Shown: piece after piece, positions 14,299 through 22,929 of the stretch
Position numbering within the stretch: the stretch's first letter is position 1
Layout: every line of letters starts with the position of its first letter
Origin: Hyphomicrobiales bacterium
GTDB lineage: Bacteria > Pseudomonadota > Alphaproteobacteria > Rhizobiales > Aestuariivirgaceae
NCBI GenBank assembly: GCA_023266715.1
Contig: JAHFPK010000008.1
Location: forward strand, 1-25,101
Direction of reading: 5' to 3'
DNA length: 25,101 nucleotides
The notes under the pieces: generated by a model
What the model saw: only the letters and a program-made list of their open reading frames with translations
Database searches by the model: none
What the model was told of the DNA's origin: nothing
Position numbers and translations under genes: made by a program

Positions 14299-14724
14299 TT
14301 ACGCGTCAACTCCCGGAATTTCTAGCAACGTGCAACCGGCTATGCGCCAGGTGCCGTCAGGCTGCTTTTCCATGGTATAGAGGGCGACGTAGGTTTTGCC
14401 ATCGGGGCCAACAACGGTCATTTTTTGTGAGGGCCTGCCCATGGGATCAATCAAGGCTTCGGTGAAGGTGAAAGATTGGGGCCGATAGACGGGGCGGTAG
14501 CCCTGCTTCACCATGCTCATGAAAATTTCAGGCGAGGTGAAAATTTTGCGCACTACGGGTGCTGCAAAATCATAGGCTGCCAGCCCATCATCGGCTCTAA
14601 ACGCTGTGATTTGCGCTGTAATAATGCGTTGAAATTCGGCCTTGTCAGTCGCACTTATGGGATCAGCAAGGGCCGCGAAGGACATCAGCCCCCACAAGAC
14701 AATGGCAAGGAACGAACGAAACAT
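14299..14724 (-). CDS. Exported DUF4864-like protein
   Basis: A 141-residue protein with signal peptide MFRSFLAIVLWGLMSFAALA followed by DPISATDK. The mature part reads as a small alpha/beta domain with FRADDGLAAYDFAAP, a central YRPVYRPQSFTF, and a C-terminal DGTWRIAGCTLLE. It resembles the NTF2-like DUF4864 family. Function is unknown. Two ATGs are adjacent (14727 and 14724); I take 14724 because GGAAGG then has a spacing of six. An in-frame upstream start at 14829 would run through the promoter region and overlap the divergent XdhC gene, so it was not used. Confidence 0.8.
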   Translation of the reverse strand: MFRSFLAIVLWGLMSFAALADPISATDKAEFQRIITAQITAFRADDGLAAYDFAAPVVRKIFTSPEIFMSMVKQGYRPVYRPQSFTFTEALIDPMGRPSQKMTVVGPDGKTYVALYTMEKQPDGTWRIAGCTLLEIPGVDA

Positions 14725-14812
14725 CATGCGCCTTCCAGAATTCAGTATCTTGACACATATACGAGAGCATGTCCTCAGTGGTTTCACTTGGGAATTGACA
14801 TAGGAGCAAGGC

Positions 14813-15133
14813 TTGGCTGGAAACACCATACTTGATCAGGCTTTCTCATGGCTGGCGGAGGGGCGAAAGGTTGCCTTGGCCACGGTGATTGAAACCTGGG
14901 GTTCGGCGCCGCAGCCAGTTGGCAGCCAACTCGCCATTGATGGTGAAGGCAATTTTGCCGGCTCCGTATCGGGTGGCTGTGTTGAGGGTGCCGTGGTGAC
15001 GGAGGCGCTTGAGGCCATTGCCACGGGGAAACCAAAAGTCTTGGCCTTTGGGGTGGCCGATGAAACGGCTTGGCAGGTGGGCCTGGCCTGCGGTGGCAAG
15101 ATACGGGTATTTGTGGAGCCGGTGGGGCTGTGA
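14813..15133 (+). CDS. XdhC/CoxI family protein, N-terminal-domain type
   Basis: A 106-residue protein matching the XdhC_CoxI domain: KVALATVIETWGSAPQPVGSQ, then GSVSGGCVEGAVV with the conserved Cys, and WQVGLACGGKIRVFVEP. XdhC-like proteins bind the molybdenum cofactor and help insert its sulfurated form into xanthine-dehydrogenase- or CO-dehydrogenase-type hydroxylases. The start is TTG at 14813, with AGGAG six bases upstream, a strong site that decides the start. It overlaps the next gene by four bases (GTGA), so the two halves of the XdhC fold are made as separate, translationally coupled chains. Confidence 0.88.
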   Translation: MAGNTILDQAFSWLAEGRKVALATVIETWGSAPQPVGSQLAIDGEGNFAGSVSGGCVEGAVVTEALEAIATGKPKVLAFGVADETAWQVGLACGGKIRVFVEPVGL

Positions 15134-15798
15134 AACGAGAGCTCCTGAATGCCTTGCTGGACGCAAAGAGGGCACGCAAGGCGGTTGCCATCATCACGCA
15201 GATTGTCGGCGGCGCGCAGCGCATGGTGAGCAAGGAGCAGAGCGCCAACGACCCGCTAGGCAATATTCTTGAAGAGGCTTTTCGCTTCGATGAGTCGGGT
15301 CTGCATGAGGATGAATTTGTCCACGTCTATAACCCGCCCCTGCGACTGGTGATTATCGGGGCCGTTCATATCGCGCAAAGCGTGATCCCCATGGCGGTGC
15401 AGGCGGGCTATGACGTGAGCGTGATCGACCCCAGGGGCGCATTTGCAACGGGCGCGCGCTTTCCTGATATTTCCTTGCATGTCCAGTGGCCGGACGAGAT
15501 ACTGCCTTTACTTGGACTTGATGCGCGAACCGCATTACTGGCGCTGACCCATGATCCCAAGATTGATGATCCTGCGCTCAATCTGGCACTGCATTCAGAA
15601 TGCTTTTACATCGGCGCATTGGGATCGAAGAAAACCCAGGCCAGTCGATGCGCAAGACTAAAGGAGATGGGCCTTTCCGATGAAAAGATCACGCGCGTCC
15701 ATGGTCCCATTGGTTTGGAGATTGGGGCCAAAGGGGCGACTGAAATCGCCATTTCCATCATGGCTGAAATGACCCGTACTTTGCGTTTGGGCAATTGA
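15130..15798 (+). CDS. XdhC family protein, Rossmann-domain type
   Basis: A 222-residue protein starting at the GTG of the GTGA overlap with the upstream gene (MKRELLNALLDAKRA). The N-terminal part resembles the XdhC_CoxI fold. From about residue 70 a Rossmann domain follows (LRLVIIGAVHIAQSVIPMA, DVSVIDPRGAF, then ALLALTHDPKIDDPAL and FYIGALGSKKT). It would work with the preceding 106-residue protein in molybdenum-hydroxylase maturation. In the Rossmann glycine motif the residues are GAVHIAQ, where GAGHVG/A is usual, a modest departure. No molybdenum hydroxylase structural genes lie in the window. Confidence 0.88.
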   Translation: MKRELLNALLDAKRARKAVAIITQIVGGAQRMVSKEQSANDPLGNILEEAFRFDESGLHEDEFVHVYNPPLRLVIIGAVHIAQSVIPMAVQAGYDVSVIDPRGAFATGARFPDISLHVQWPDEILPLLGLDARTALLALTHDPKIDDPALNLALHSECFYIGALGSKKTQASRCARLKEMGLSDEKITRVHGPIGLEIGAKGATEIAISIMAEMTRTLRLGN

Positions 15799-15799
15799 G

Positions 15800-17416
15800 A
15801 TGAAATTTGGAGAGGTTCCAGTTGCAACGGCATTGGGCGCTGTTCTTGCCCATTCAGTGAGCCACGCCAATGGAGTGTTCAAAAAGGGCAGGGTGCTTTC
15901 TGCCGTAGATGTCGAGGCTCTTGTAGCGTCCGGAGTTTTGAAGATTTTTGTGGCGCGGCTTGGTGCGGATGACATTACCGAGAATGATGCCGCCCGGGCA
16001 ATTTCCGGAAAAATTGCAGGTCCTGGCGTCATGGCCCAGGAGCCATTCACGGGGCGGGCAAATATTTATGCGCAGCAGCGCGGGTTGGTCGTTGTCGATA
16101 ATTTCCATATCAATGCGGTCAACCGCGTACATGAGAGTATCACGCTGGCAACCCTTCGCAACTACAGTGTCGTTGATAAGGGACAGATGGTTGCGACGGT
16201 TAAGATTATCCCCTTTGCCGTGGCAAAGGAAAATCTCAACAGGGCCCTGTTGGAGATTGGCAATGCGCCGGTGATCCGAGTTCAGGCCTTGGCCGAAAAG
16301 CGCGTTGGGTTGGTGATCACCAAAGTGGTTGGCAGCAAACAGGCGCTCATTGAGAAATCGGAAACGGCCATACGTGGCCGGGTGAAGACTCTCGGCAGCG
16401 ACCTGACACATGTCACCGTGTGTGATCATTCGATTCAAGCAGTGCAAAAATCCGTGAAGGAATTGCAGGCGCTGTCCTGTAATCCCATCTTGTTATTTGG
16501 TGCATCGGCAATTGTGGACCGGGAAGATGTTATTCCGGCGGGACTTTCGGCAGCCGGCGGGAAGGTCATTCACCTTGGCATGCCGGTAGACCCCGGTAAT
16601 TTGATGATGTTGGGCGATTTGGACGGTGTGCCGGTGTTGGGTGTTCCGAGCTGTGCAAGATCACCCAAGGTGAATGGTTTTGATTGGGCACTGGAACGGG
16701 TTTTGGCTGACATCAGGCTTTCGGCAGGCGATATCATGGACATGGGGGCTGGTGGTTTGCTGGCTGAGATATCAAGCAGACCATCTCCACGTGACCGGAA
16801 ACCACTTCCCCAGCATGCACCAAGGATTACAGCCATCGTTCTGGCTGCTGGCAAATCATTGCGCATGGGCAGCAACAAGCTGCTCGTTGAACTCAACGGC
16901 AGGCCCTTGTTACGCCATAGTGTGGAAGCGCTTAAAGCATCAAGTGTTAATGATGTTATCGTAGTGACGGGGAACGAGCCTGAACGTGTTCAAACTGCCC
17001 TTGAGCGGCTTGATGTGAAATTTGTTCACAACGCGAATTTCGTCGAAGGATTGTCAACGTCCTTAAAGCGCGGGCTTGCCGCGGCTCCGGCAGAGGCAGA
17101 TGCCGCGCTGGTGTGCCTTGGCGATATGCCCTTGGTTGACGCCCAAACAATTAACCGGCTCGTGGCCGCATTCAATGTTGCCGAGCACCGCACGATTTGT
17201 GTTCCCACGTTTGAGGGCAAGCGTGGCAATCCGGTATTGTGGGGGCGACAGCATTTTATCGCGATTAACGAGATTGAAGGCGACCAAGGGGCCAGACTTC
17301 TATTGGATGCACTGTCGGACGAGGTAGTGGAAATTGCGGTCAAGACGCAGGCCGTGCTGATTGATGTGGATACGCCGCAAGGCTTGCAAGATATCAGATC
17401 AGCTTTGAACTCCTGA
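15800..17416 (+). CDS. Molybdopterin-binding / MobA-like nucleotidyltransferase fusion
   Basis: A 538-residue two-domain protein. Residues about 1-330 are MoeA/MoaB-like (VAKENLNRAL, VGLVITKVVGSK, FGASAIVDREDVIPAGL, VLGVPSCARSPKVNGFDW). Residues about 343-538 are a nucleotidyltransferase with LAAGKSLRMGSNK (348-360), CLGDMPLVD as metal-binding strand, and GNPVLWG. The C-terminal half resembles MocA/MobA enzymes that add CMP or GMP to molybdenum cofactor. The ATG follows the XdhC stop by one base, giving a three-gene operon for making and delivering a dinucleotide cofactor. CMP transfer is the better guess because XdhC partners usually serve the xanthine oxidase family. The 3' end overlaps the convergent radC end by 23 bp. 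Confidence 0.88.
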   Translation: MKFGEVPVATALGAVLAHSVSHANGVFKKGRVLSAVDVEALVASGVLKIFVARLGADDITENDAARAISGKIAGPGVMAQEPFTGRANIYAQQRGLVVVDNFHINAVNRVHESITLATLRNYSVVDKGQMVATVKIIPFAVAKENLNRALLEIGNAPVIRVQALAEKRVGLVITKVVGSKQALIEKSETAIRGRVKTLGSDLTHVTVCDHSIQAVQKSVKELQALSCNPILLFGASAIVDREDVIPAGLSAAGGKVIHLGMPVDPGNLMMLGDLDGVPVLGVPSCARSPKVNGFDWALERVLADIRLSAGDIMDMGAGGLLAEISSRPSPRDRKPLPQHAPRITAIVLAAGKSLRMGSNKLLVELNGRPLLRHSVEALKASSVNDVIVVTGNEPERVQTALERLDVKFVHNANFVEGLSTSLKRGLAAAPAEADAALVCLGDMPLVDAQTINRLVAAFNVAEHRTICVPTFEGKRGNPVLWGRQHFIAINEIEGDQGARLLLDALSDEVVEIAVKTQAVLIDVDTPQGLQDIRSALNS

Positions 17417-18095
17417 AGCTGGTGTGACCGTTGCGACCTACAATCACATGATCGTGTACGGTTATGCCAAGCTTCATTCCGGCATCAATGATCTTCCGTG
17501 TCATATCGATATCGGCAATCGATGGAGTGGGATCGCCCGAGGGATGGTTATGGGCCAGAATGATGGCAGAGGCGGAGAGCTCCAGCGCGCGTTTCATCAC
17601 CTCGCGGGTATAGACCGGCGTGTGGTCCACGGTTCCAACCTGCTGCACTTCATCGGCAATTAGCTGGTTTTTCTTGTCCAGAAACAGGATGCGAAACTGC
17701 TCTTTGTCCTGGAAAGCCATGGAAGCGCGGCAATACTCCAAAATAGCATTCCACGACGAAAGCAGCGGGCGGTTGATAATCCCGCCCCTCATGAGGCGCA
17801 ACGCCGCGGCGCCTATGAGTTTCAATTCTGTGGTGATGGCTTCGCCCACACCATCAACCTCCATGAGGCGTTCCGGCGCGGCGCTGATGACCTCGGCAAA
17901 GCTGCCGAATTTTGCAATCAAAGTCTTGGCCAGAGGTTTTGTATCGCCGCGCTTGATGGCCCTGAAAAGCACCATTTCCAGAAGCTCGTAATCGGGAAGC
18001 GATTCCGGGCCCGCTTCGCGAAAGCGCTCGCGCAGGCGTTCCCGGTGACCAAAAAAATGGGGTTTCGCCGGAGCGTCGCCAAAACCCCTGGACAT
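17394..18095 (-). CDS. radC: RadC family JAB-domain protein
   Basis: A 233-residue RadC-type protein. An N-terminal helix-hairpin-helix-like part (about 30-100, with VDGVGEAI) precedes a C-terminal JAMM/MPN metalloprotease-like domain with HNHPSGDPTPSIAD (His182, His184, Asp195 as the presumed zinc set). RadC is widespread; its historic DNA-repair role is doubtful and its function unsettled. It starts three bases after the map stop, so it is the last gene of a sfsA-map-radC run, and its 3' end overlaps the convergent molybdenum cofactor gene. Confidence 0.95.
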   Translation of the reverse strand: MSRGFGDAPAKPHFFGHRERLRERFREAGPESLPDYELLEMVLFRAIKRGDTKPLAKTLIAKFGSFAEVISAAPERLMEVDGVGEAITTELKLIGAAALRLMRGGIINRPLLSSWNAILEYCRASMAFQDKEQFRILFLDKKNQLIADEVQQVGTVDHTPVYTREVMKRALELSASAIILAHNHPSGDPTPSIADIDMTRKIIDAGMKLGITVHDHVIVGRNGHTSFRSSKLI

Positions 18096-18098
18096 GCA

Positions 18099-18917
18099 TC
18101 ACACCTTGTAGGGTGGACAATGGAGGCCGCGGGGCGAAAGCGTGAAAATTTCGCAACCCTTGGCCGTCACCCCGACCGTATGCTCGAACTGAGCAGAGAG
18201 CGATCGATCGCGGGTTACTGCCGTCCAGCCGTCGCTCAAAACCTTCACATGGGCCTTGCCCAGATTGATCATCGGTTCAATGGTGAAGAACATGCCTTCC
18301 TTGAGTTCAACGCCTTCGCCCATGCGGCCATAATGCAGCACATTGGGATGATCGTGGAACACGCGGCCAAGGCCGTGGCCGCAGAAATCACGCACCACCG
18401 AGCAGCGCTCGGCTTCCGCGAAGTTCTGGATCGCATAACCAATATCGCCGAGATGGGCCCCTGGCTTCACCATTGCTATGCCACGCATCAGGCATTCATA
18501 GGTGACTTCATTGAGGCGTTCCGCCTTGCGGCTGACTTCGCCAACAGGGTACATGCGGCTTGAGTCGCCAAACCAGCCGTCGACGATGAGGGTCACATCG
18601 ATGTTGACAATATCGCCCTCGCGCATTGGCGTATCATTGGGAATACCATGGCAGACCACATGATTGATCGAAGTGCAGATTGACTTGGTGTAACCGCGAT
18701 AATTCAAAGGCGCTGGAACTGCCTTGTTGTCGCGGGCAAATTCCACAATGAAGCGGTCCAGGGCGTCCGTCGTGGTGCCAGGTTTTACCAGGGGAATAAT
18801 GAGATCTAGCGCTTCAGCCGTCAGCTTCCCCGCCTTACGCATGCCCTCAAAGTCTTCGGGCTTGTGCAATTTGATGCGGGTGGATCGGGAGGAAGTGGTT
18901 TCCTGGACGTCGTTCAT
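18099..18917 (-). CDS. map: Type I methionine aminopeptidase
   Basis: A 272-residue enzyme that removes the initiator methionine from nascent proteins. All five metal ligands are in place: Asp in NIDVTLIVDG, Asp in GDSSRMY, His in GHGLGRVFHDHP, Glu in FFTIEPMIN and Glu in FEHTVGV. The substrate-positioning His is in NHVVCHGIPND. It has about ten extra N-terminal residues (VQETTSSRSTR) ahead of the family core. The ATG directly follows the sfsA TAA without a gap. Confidence 0.97.
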   Translation of the reverse strand: MNDVQETTSSRSTRIKLHKPEDFEGMRKAGKLTAEALDLIIPLVKPGTTTDALDRFIVEFARDNKAVPAPLNYRGYTKSICTSINHVVCHGIPNDTPMREGDIVNIDVTLIVDGWFGDSSRMYPVGEVSRKAERLNEVTYECLMRGIAMVKPGAHLGDIGYAIQNFAEAERCSVVRDFCGHGLGRVFHDHPNVLHYGRMGEGVELKEGMFFTIEPMINLGKAHVKVLSDGWTAVTRDRSLSAQFEHTVGVTAKGCEIFTLSPRGLHCPPYKV

Positions 18918-19625
18918 TTAGGTTTCCATAACCGGAATGTTCCGATCAACAGTTATTTCGCTTGTGGAGACGTGACAAGTCAAGGCCAAAGCCTCCACGC
19001 CTGCGTTCATGGCTTTTCTGAATTCATTGAAATAGGTGCGATCCTTGTCATCGGCAAGGGCGAAACGCGACGGATTTTGGCATTGAATGAGATAAACCAT
19101 CACGGCGCGCGAGCCTTGCTTTACCATATTTGATAGTTCCACGAGATGCTTGGTGCCACGCTCGGTCACGCAATCGGGAAATTCCGCAAGGCCGGGTTTT
19201 CTGAAGAAATGGACATTCTTGATCTCGACATAACAGGGCGGACGGGTTGGGTCTTCCAGGAGAATATCGATGCGGCTGTTCTCGCCATATCTGACTTCGT
19301 TTCTGAGGTTTGCATAGCCTGCGAGTTCGGTGATTTTCCCCGCCGCAATGGCTTCGGTCACGATGCGATTGGGTTGAGCCGTATTTATGCCCACGGCCCC
19401 AATACTCGGAATCTCAACGAGTTCCCAGGTATGAGGATATTTGCGGGTAAGACTGTCTGAGCGGGACAGCCAAACAATATTGCCGGGTTCAACGAGGCCC
19501 AGCATGGAGCCTGTATTGGGGCAGGCGGCGGTTATGGTTTCGCCTGTATCGAGCAATACATCCGCCAGAAATCTTTTGTAGCGCTTGATCAATTTGCCGC
19601 GAACAAGGTGGCTTTTAAATTGCAT
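18918..19625 (-). CDS. sfsA: DNA/RNA nuclease SfsA
   Basis: A 235-residue SfsA-family protein: an N-terminal OB-fold part (RGKLIKRYKRFLADVLLDTG, ACPNTGSMLGLVEPG), and a nuclease-like C-terminal part with RIDILLEDPTRPPCYVEIKN holding the Asp/Glu/Lys pattern of restriction-endonuclease-like folds. Historically named sugar fermentation stimulation protein, its biological role remains unclear. It is the first gene of the sfsA-map-radC run and is divergent from the CinA-like gene across 56 bp. Confidence 0.96.
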   Translation of the reverse strand: MQFKSHLVRGKLIKRYKRFLADVLLDTGETITAACPNTGSMLGLVEPGNIVWLSRSDSLTRKYPHTWELVEIPSIGAVGINTAQPNRIVTEAIAAGKITELAGYANLRNEVRYGENSRIDILLEDPTRPPCYVEIKNVHFFRKPGLAEFPDCVTERGTKHLVELSNMVKQGSRAVMVYLIQCQNPSRFALADDKDRTYFNEFRKAMNAGVEALALTCHVSTSEITVDRNIPVMET

Positions 19626-19681
19626 GGTTTTGACAGTGGACTGAAGCAGTGGCAGATGTCTAGGTGTTGATTGAGGTCATA

Positions 19682-20440
19682 ATGGCACCCACTCCTACTG
19701 CTGCGGTCTTGCTGATTGGCGATGAAATTCTGTCCGGGCGGACCAAAGACAAGAACCTAGGGTTTATTGCGGATTATCTGGTGGGCCTTGGCATTGATCT
19801 CAAGGAAGCGCGCTGCGTTGCCGACGACGAGGGCGATATTGTCGCCGCCGTGAATGCCTTGCGGGCGCGCTACACCTATGTGTTTACCACCGGGGGCATT
19901 GGCCCCACCCACGATGATATTACGGCCGATGCGGTTGCCAAGGCCTTTCAGGTGCCCATTGGGCACCATCCGCGTGCGCTGGAAATTCTTTTGAACTATT
20001 TCAAGGAAATTGGCCGTGAGCCCAATGAGGCCCGCCTGCGCATGGCGCGGGTGCCGCAAGGGGCAACGCTGATTGAAAATGCGGTTTCCAAGGCTCCCGG
20101 TTTTCGCATGGAGAACGTGTTCGTTATGGCGGGGGTCCCCAAAATCATGCAGGCCATGATGGAGGCCATTGCGCCTGGCCTTGAACGGGGCGTGCCCATG
20201 CAATCACGAACCGTGACCCTGCTCGGAGGCGAAGGCGATGTGGCAAAACCCTTAGGCGAAATTCAGGATCGCTATACGGATGTATTTATCGGTTCATACC
20301 CCTTCGAGGGAGCCACCGGATTTTCCACCAATCTTGTTGTGAGATCGCGCGTACCGGCCTCGCTTGAACAAGCCGAAACCGAAGTAAAGGCGTTAGCCGA
20401 ATCCATGACCCGCGAAGGCAAGGCGCGGGGCTGGTCCTAG
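19682..20440 (+). CDS. CinA-like molybdopterin-binding domain protein
   Basis: A 252-residue protein consisting only of the MoCF_biosynth (CinA N-terminal) domain: LLIGDEILSGRTKDKN, TTGGIGPTHDDITADAVAKAF and NVFVMAGVPKIMQAMM. It lacks the C-terminal nicotinamide-nucleotide amidase domain of full CinA, as is common in alphaproteobacteria. The ATG at 19682 was chosen: GAGG stands upstream at good spacing, and the family start MAPTPTAAVLLIGDEIL fits. A GTG at 19664 would place that GAGG inside the gene. It ends two bases from the convergent kinase gene. It may act in pyridine-nucleotide or pterin metabolism; the role is not settled. Confidence 0.92.
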   Translation: MAPTPTAAVLLIGDEILSGRTKDKNLGFIADYLVGLGIDLKEARCVADDEGDIVAAVNALRARYTYVFTTGGIGPTHDDITADAVAKAFQVPIGHHPRALEILLNYFKEIGREPNEARLRMARVPQGATLIENAVSKAPGFRMENVFVMAGVPKIMQAMMEAIAPGLERGVPMQSRTVTLLGGEGDVAKPLGEIQDRYTDVFIGSYPFEGATGFSTNLVVRSRVPASLEQAETEVKALAESMTREGKARGWS

Positions 20441-20442
20441 TT

Positions 20443-22791
20443 TCACGCCGCCAGGGCACGAAGCACTTTTTCGGTCAGATCGTTGCGGGTGAAGGGCTTG
20501 TTGACGAGATCAAAGGTCTCGGGCAGATCCTGCATCTGGCGCACAGAACCCGGCGCATAGCCGGACATGAAGAGAACTTTCAGGTCGGGCCTATATTTCA
20601 GCGCTTTGACTGCAAGCTCCGGTCCGTTCATGCCACCCGCCATGATCACGTCAGAGAGCACGAGGGCAAGATCATCTCGGCTCTTGATGATTTCCAGGCC
20701 TTCATGGCCATTCGAGGCGACAACAACTTCAAAGCCCATCTCCTCGATCATTGCGGCTGCAATATCGCGCACTGCACTATTATCTTCGACAACGAGCACG
20801 ATCTGTTTTTTGGCTGGAACTTCGATAGTTTGCTGGTCGTTGGCAATGTCCTCCGAAGAGATACCGAGTTCGCGTGCGAGTTGTGATTGAAGCTCTGCCG
20901 GGCGGGCAATTGAAGAAACATTGGCTTTTTGATTCACTGAAGGAAGATAGATTTTCACTGTCGTTCCGTGGCCAAGCTCCGAGTAAATCTTGATATGGCC
21001 GGCAGATTGTTTCACGAAGCCGTAAATCATCGATAGGCCTAAGCCTGAGCCGGCTTCTGGACCCTTGGTGGTGAAGAAGGGCTGGAAGACCTTCTCAAGG
21101 TTTTCCGGTGAAATGCCTGCGCCTGTATCGGTTACTGCTATTTCGACATAATCGCCAGCCGCAAGCTCTTCATGCTCGGCACAATAGGCCTGGTCCAGAT
21201 GCTGATTGGACATCTCGATAATGAGCGCGCCGCCTTTTGGCTTCATGGCATCCCTGGCGTTGATCGCCAGATTCAATATCGCCGTTTCCAGCATGGTTTG
21301 ATCGGCTTTTACAGGCCACAGATTTTCATTTGGAATGATCTTGAGTTCAACCGTGGCGCTAACCGCGTGTTTCAGCATGTCTGACATTTTGAAGAGGAGC
21401 TCATTGACCGAGAGATCCTTGTTTTGAAGAGTTTGCTGGCGCGAGAAAGCGAGCATGCGCTTGGTGAGGTCGGACCCCCTGTCAGCGGCTTCCAATGCGG
21501 CGCGAATACGCTTGGTGGCACGCTCGTCGTTTTTCACGAGCTGTTCCACAAGCTGGAGATTGCCCATCACTACCATAAGGAGGTTATTGAAGTCATGGGC
21601 AACACCGCCGGTTAACTGGCCGACAGCTTCCATCTTCTGGGCCTGCAGATATTTGCGCTCCAGCGCCTTGCGTTCGGTCACGCACTGGCAGGAACCAAAG
21701 AGAGTTTCGACCTGGCCGGCGGAATTGCGTTCCGGTTCGATGGTGCACTGGAAAAATTCAATGTCGCCGGACTTGAGCCGCACGGAAATTTCTAAATCTG
21801 CAATATGCTGTCCGAGCTTGGCGAGTTCGAGGCCTTCGGCGAATTTTTCCTTGTCACCTGCCTCGATCATGTTCATAAAAGTTGCGAGATTGGGATGCAC
21901 GATTGCATCTTCCATCCCGATGAGGCTTGCCATTTCGGTTGAAAGGCGAGACACGTTGGTTTCAATGCGCAGTGAAAAACTGCCGAGCCTTGCGACTTCT
22001 TGCGTGCGTTTCAGGTTGCGCTCGGAGTTGCGCATGCGCTCCAGAGTTGCCATCTGATCGTGAACATTGCGGCACAGGCCCACGCATTTCAGGGCCCTGC
22101 CGTTGGCTGGATCGCGCACGACACAGGCTACTGATTCAATCCAGCAATATTCATTGTTCTTCATGCGCACGCGGTATCGGGTCTGGAACAGCTCCGTGCC
22201 GTAGGTTGCGGATTCAATTTTCTTTTCAAGCGTTTTGTCAAGGTCTTCCGGATGCACAAGATCATTGAAGTTGCTAAAGGTCATGTCAAAACTTTTTGGA
22301 TCGAAGCCCAGAACTTCGTACAATTCCGGCGATGAATAAGTTTCACCCGAAATAAAGTCATGATCCCAAACGGCGTAACCGCCGGAGCGCAAGGCCAGAT
22401 TGAGCCGCTGTTCATTTTGGATGGCAAGGCCAGCCTGTTCTTCGCTGGCGTGCTGGCCAATCAGAATCATGTAGTTCCGGGTGCCATCACTCCATTGCTG
22501 CTGCTTAAACAAGGAGGAGCGCTGAACCGCCAGTGGCGGAGCGTATCTAACTTCGACGTTTGGGGCCGCTTCCCCGATGCTGCCGCTGATGTAACGGGCG
22601 GATAGGGTGCCGTTGCCATATTTTACCAATTGGCGGCCCACGATATCGTTTCGGGCACAATTCCATTTGCGAATGGCGGCGGTGGTCAGTTCTGTGACGG
22701 TGGCCTCGGGAAGCAAAACCGCCAGCGCTTCAATATTGGCGAGTTCGAAGGCATTCATTAACTGCGACACGAGATTGGCAGAACTGCTCAT
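20443..22791 (-). CDS. Soluble hybrid histidine kinase with C-terminal receiver
   Basis: About 782 residues without transmembrane segments. A PAS-like N-terminus (about 1-110) is followed by PAS domains at about 130-250 (VWDHDFISGETYSSPELYEVLGF, then RYRVRMKNNEYCWIE) and about 265-380. The HisKA helix has His399 in GGVAHDFNNLL. The ATPase domain has an N-box near 507-514 (LAINARDAM), DTGAG and GSGLGLSMIYG. A receiver domain holds phospho-acceptor Asp714 (LVLSDVIMAGGMNG) and Lys765 (NKPF). This is a cytosolic sensor with internal phosphorelay and no adjacent response regulator. The start at 22791 has GGAG eight bases upstream; ATG at 22812 and TTG at 22845 lack this. Confidence 0.93.
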   Translation of the reverse strand: MSSSANLVSQLMNAFELANIEALAVLLPEATVTELTTAAIRKWNCARNDIVGRQLVKYGNGTLSARYISGSIGEAAPNVEVRYAPPLAVQRSSLFKQQQWSDGTRNYMILIGQHASEEQAGLAIQNEQRLNLALRSGGYAVWDHDFISGETYSSPELYEVLGFDPKSFDMTFSNFNDLVHPEDLDKTLEKKIESATYGTELFQTRYRVRMKNNEYCWIESVACVVRDPANGRALKCVGLCRNVHDQMATLERMRNSERNLKRTQEVARLGSFSLRIETNVSRLSTEMASLIGMEDAIVHPNLATFMNMIEAGDKEKFAEGLELAKLGQHIADLEISVRLKSGDIEFFQCTIEPERNSAGQVETLFGSCQCVTERKALERKYLQAQKMEAVGQLTGGVAHDFNNLLMVVMGNLQLVEQLVKNDERATKRIRAALEAADRGSDLTKRMLAFSRQQTLQNKDLSVNELLFKMSDMLKHAVSATVELKIIPNENLWPVKADQTMLETAILNLAINARDAMKPKGGALIIEMSNQHLDQAYCAEHEELAAGDYVEIAVTDTGAGISPENLEKVFQPFFTTKGPEAGSGLGLSMIYGFVKQSAGHIKIYSELGHGTTVKIYLPSVNQKANVSSIARPAELQSQLARELGISSEDIANDQQTIEVPAKKQIVLVVEDNSAVRDIAAAMIEEMGFEVVVASNGHEGLEIIKSRDDLALVLSDVIMAGGMNGPELAVKALKYRPDLKVLFMSGYAPGSVRQMQDLPETFDLVNKPFTRNDLTEKVLRALAA

Positions 22792-22929
22792 TAACGAGGC
22801 TCCAGGACCCATTTTGGCCAATCCTGCCCAGAAAGTGTGAAGCAAGGGTTGACAAGAATGTCATGCATTGCGCCAAATTGACCAAGCAGGCATAAGGATT
22901 GACCGATTTTCTAGAGATTTGGGTGGAAA

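Noticed and set aside
14727..14829. Upstream start for the DUF4864-like gene (176 codons)
   Set aside because: The extra 35 residues have no signal-peptide logic and overlap the start region of the divergent XdhC gene; the start at 14724 gives a clean signal peptide and ribosome-binding site.
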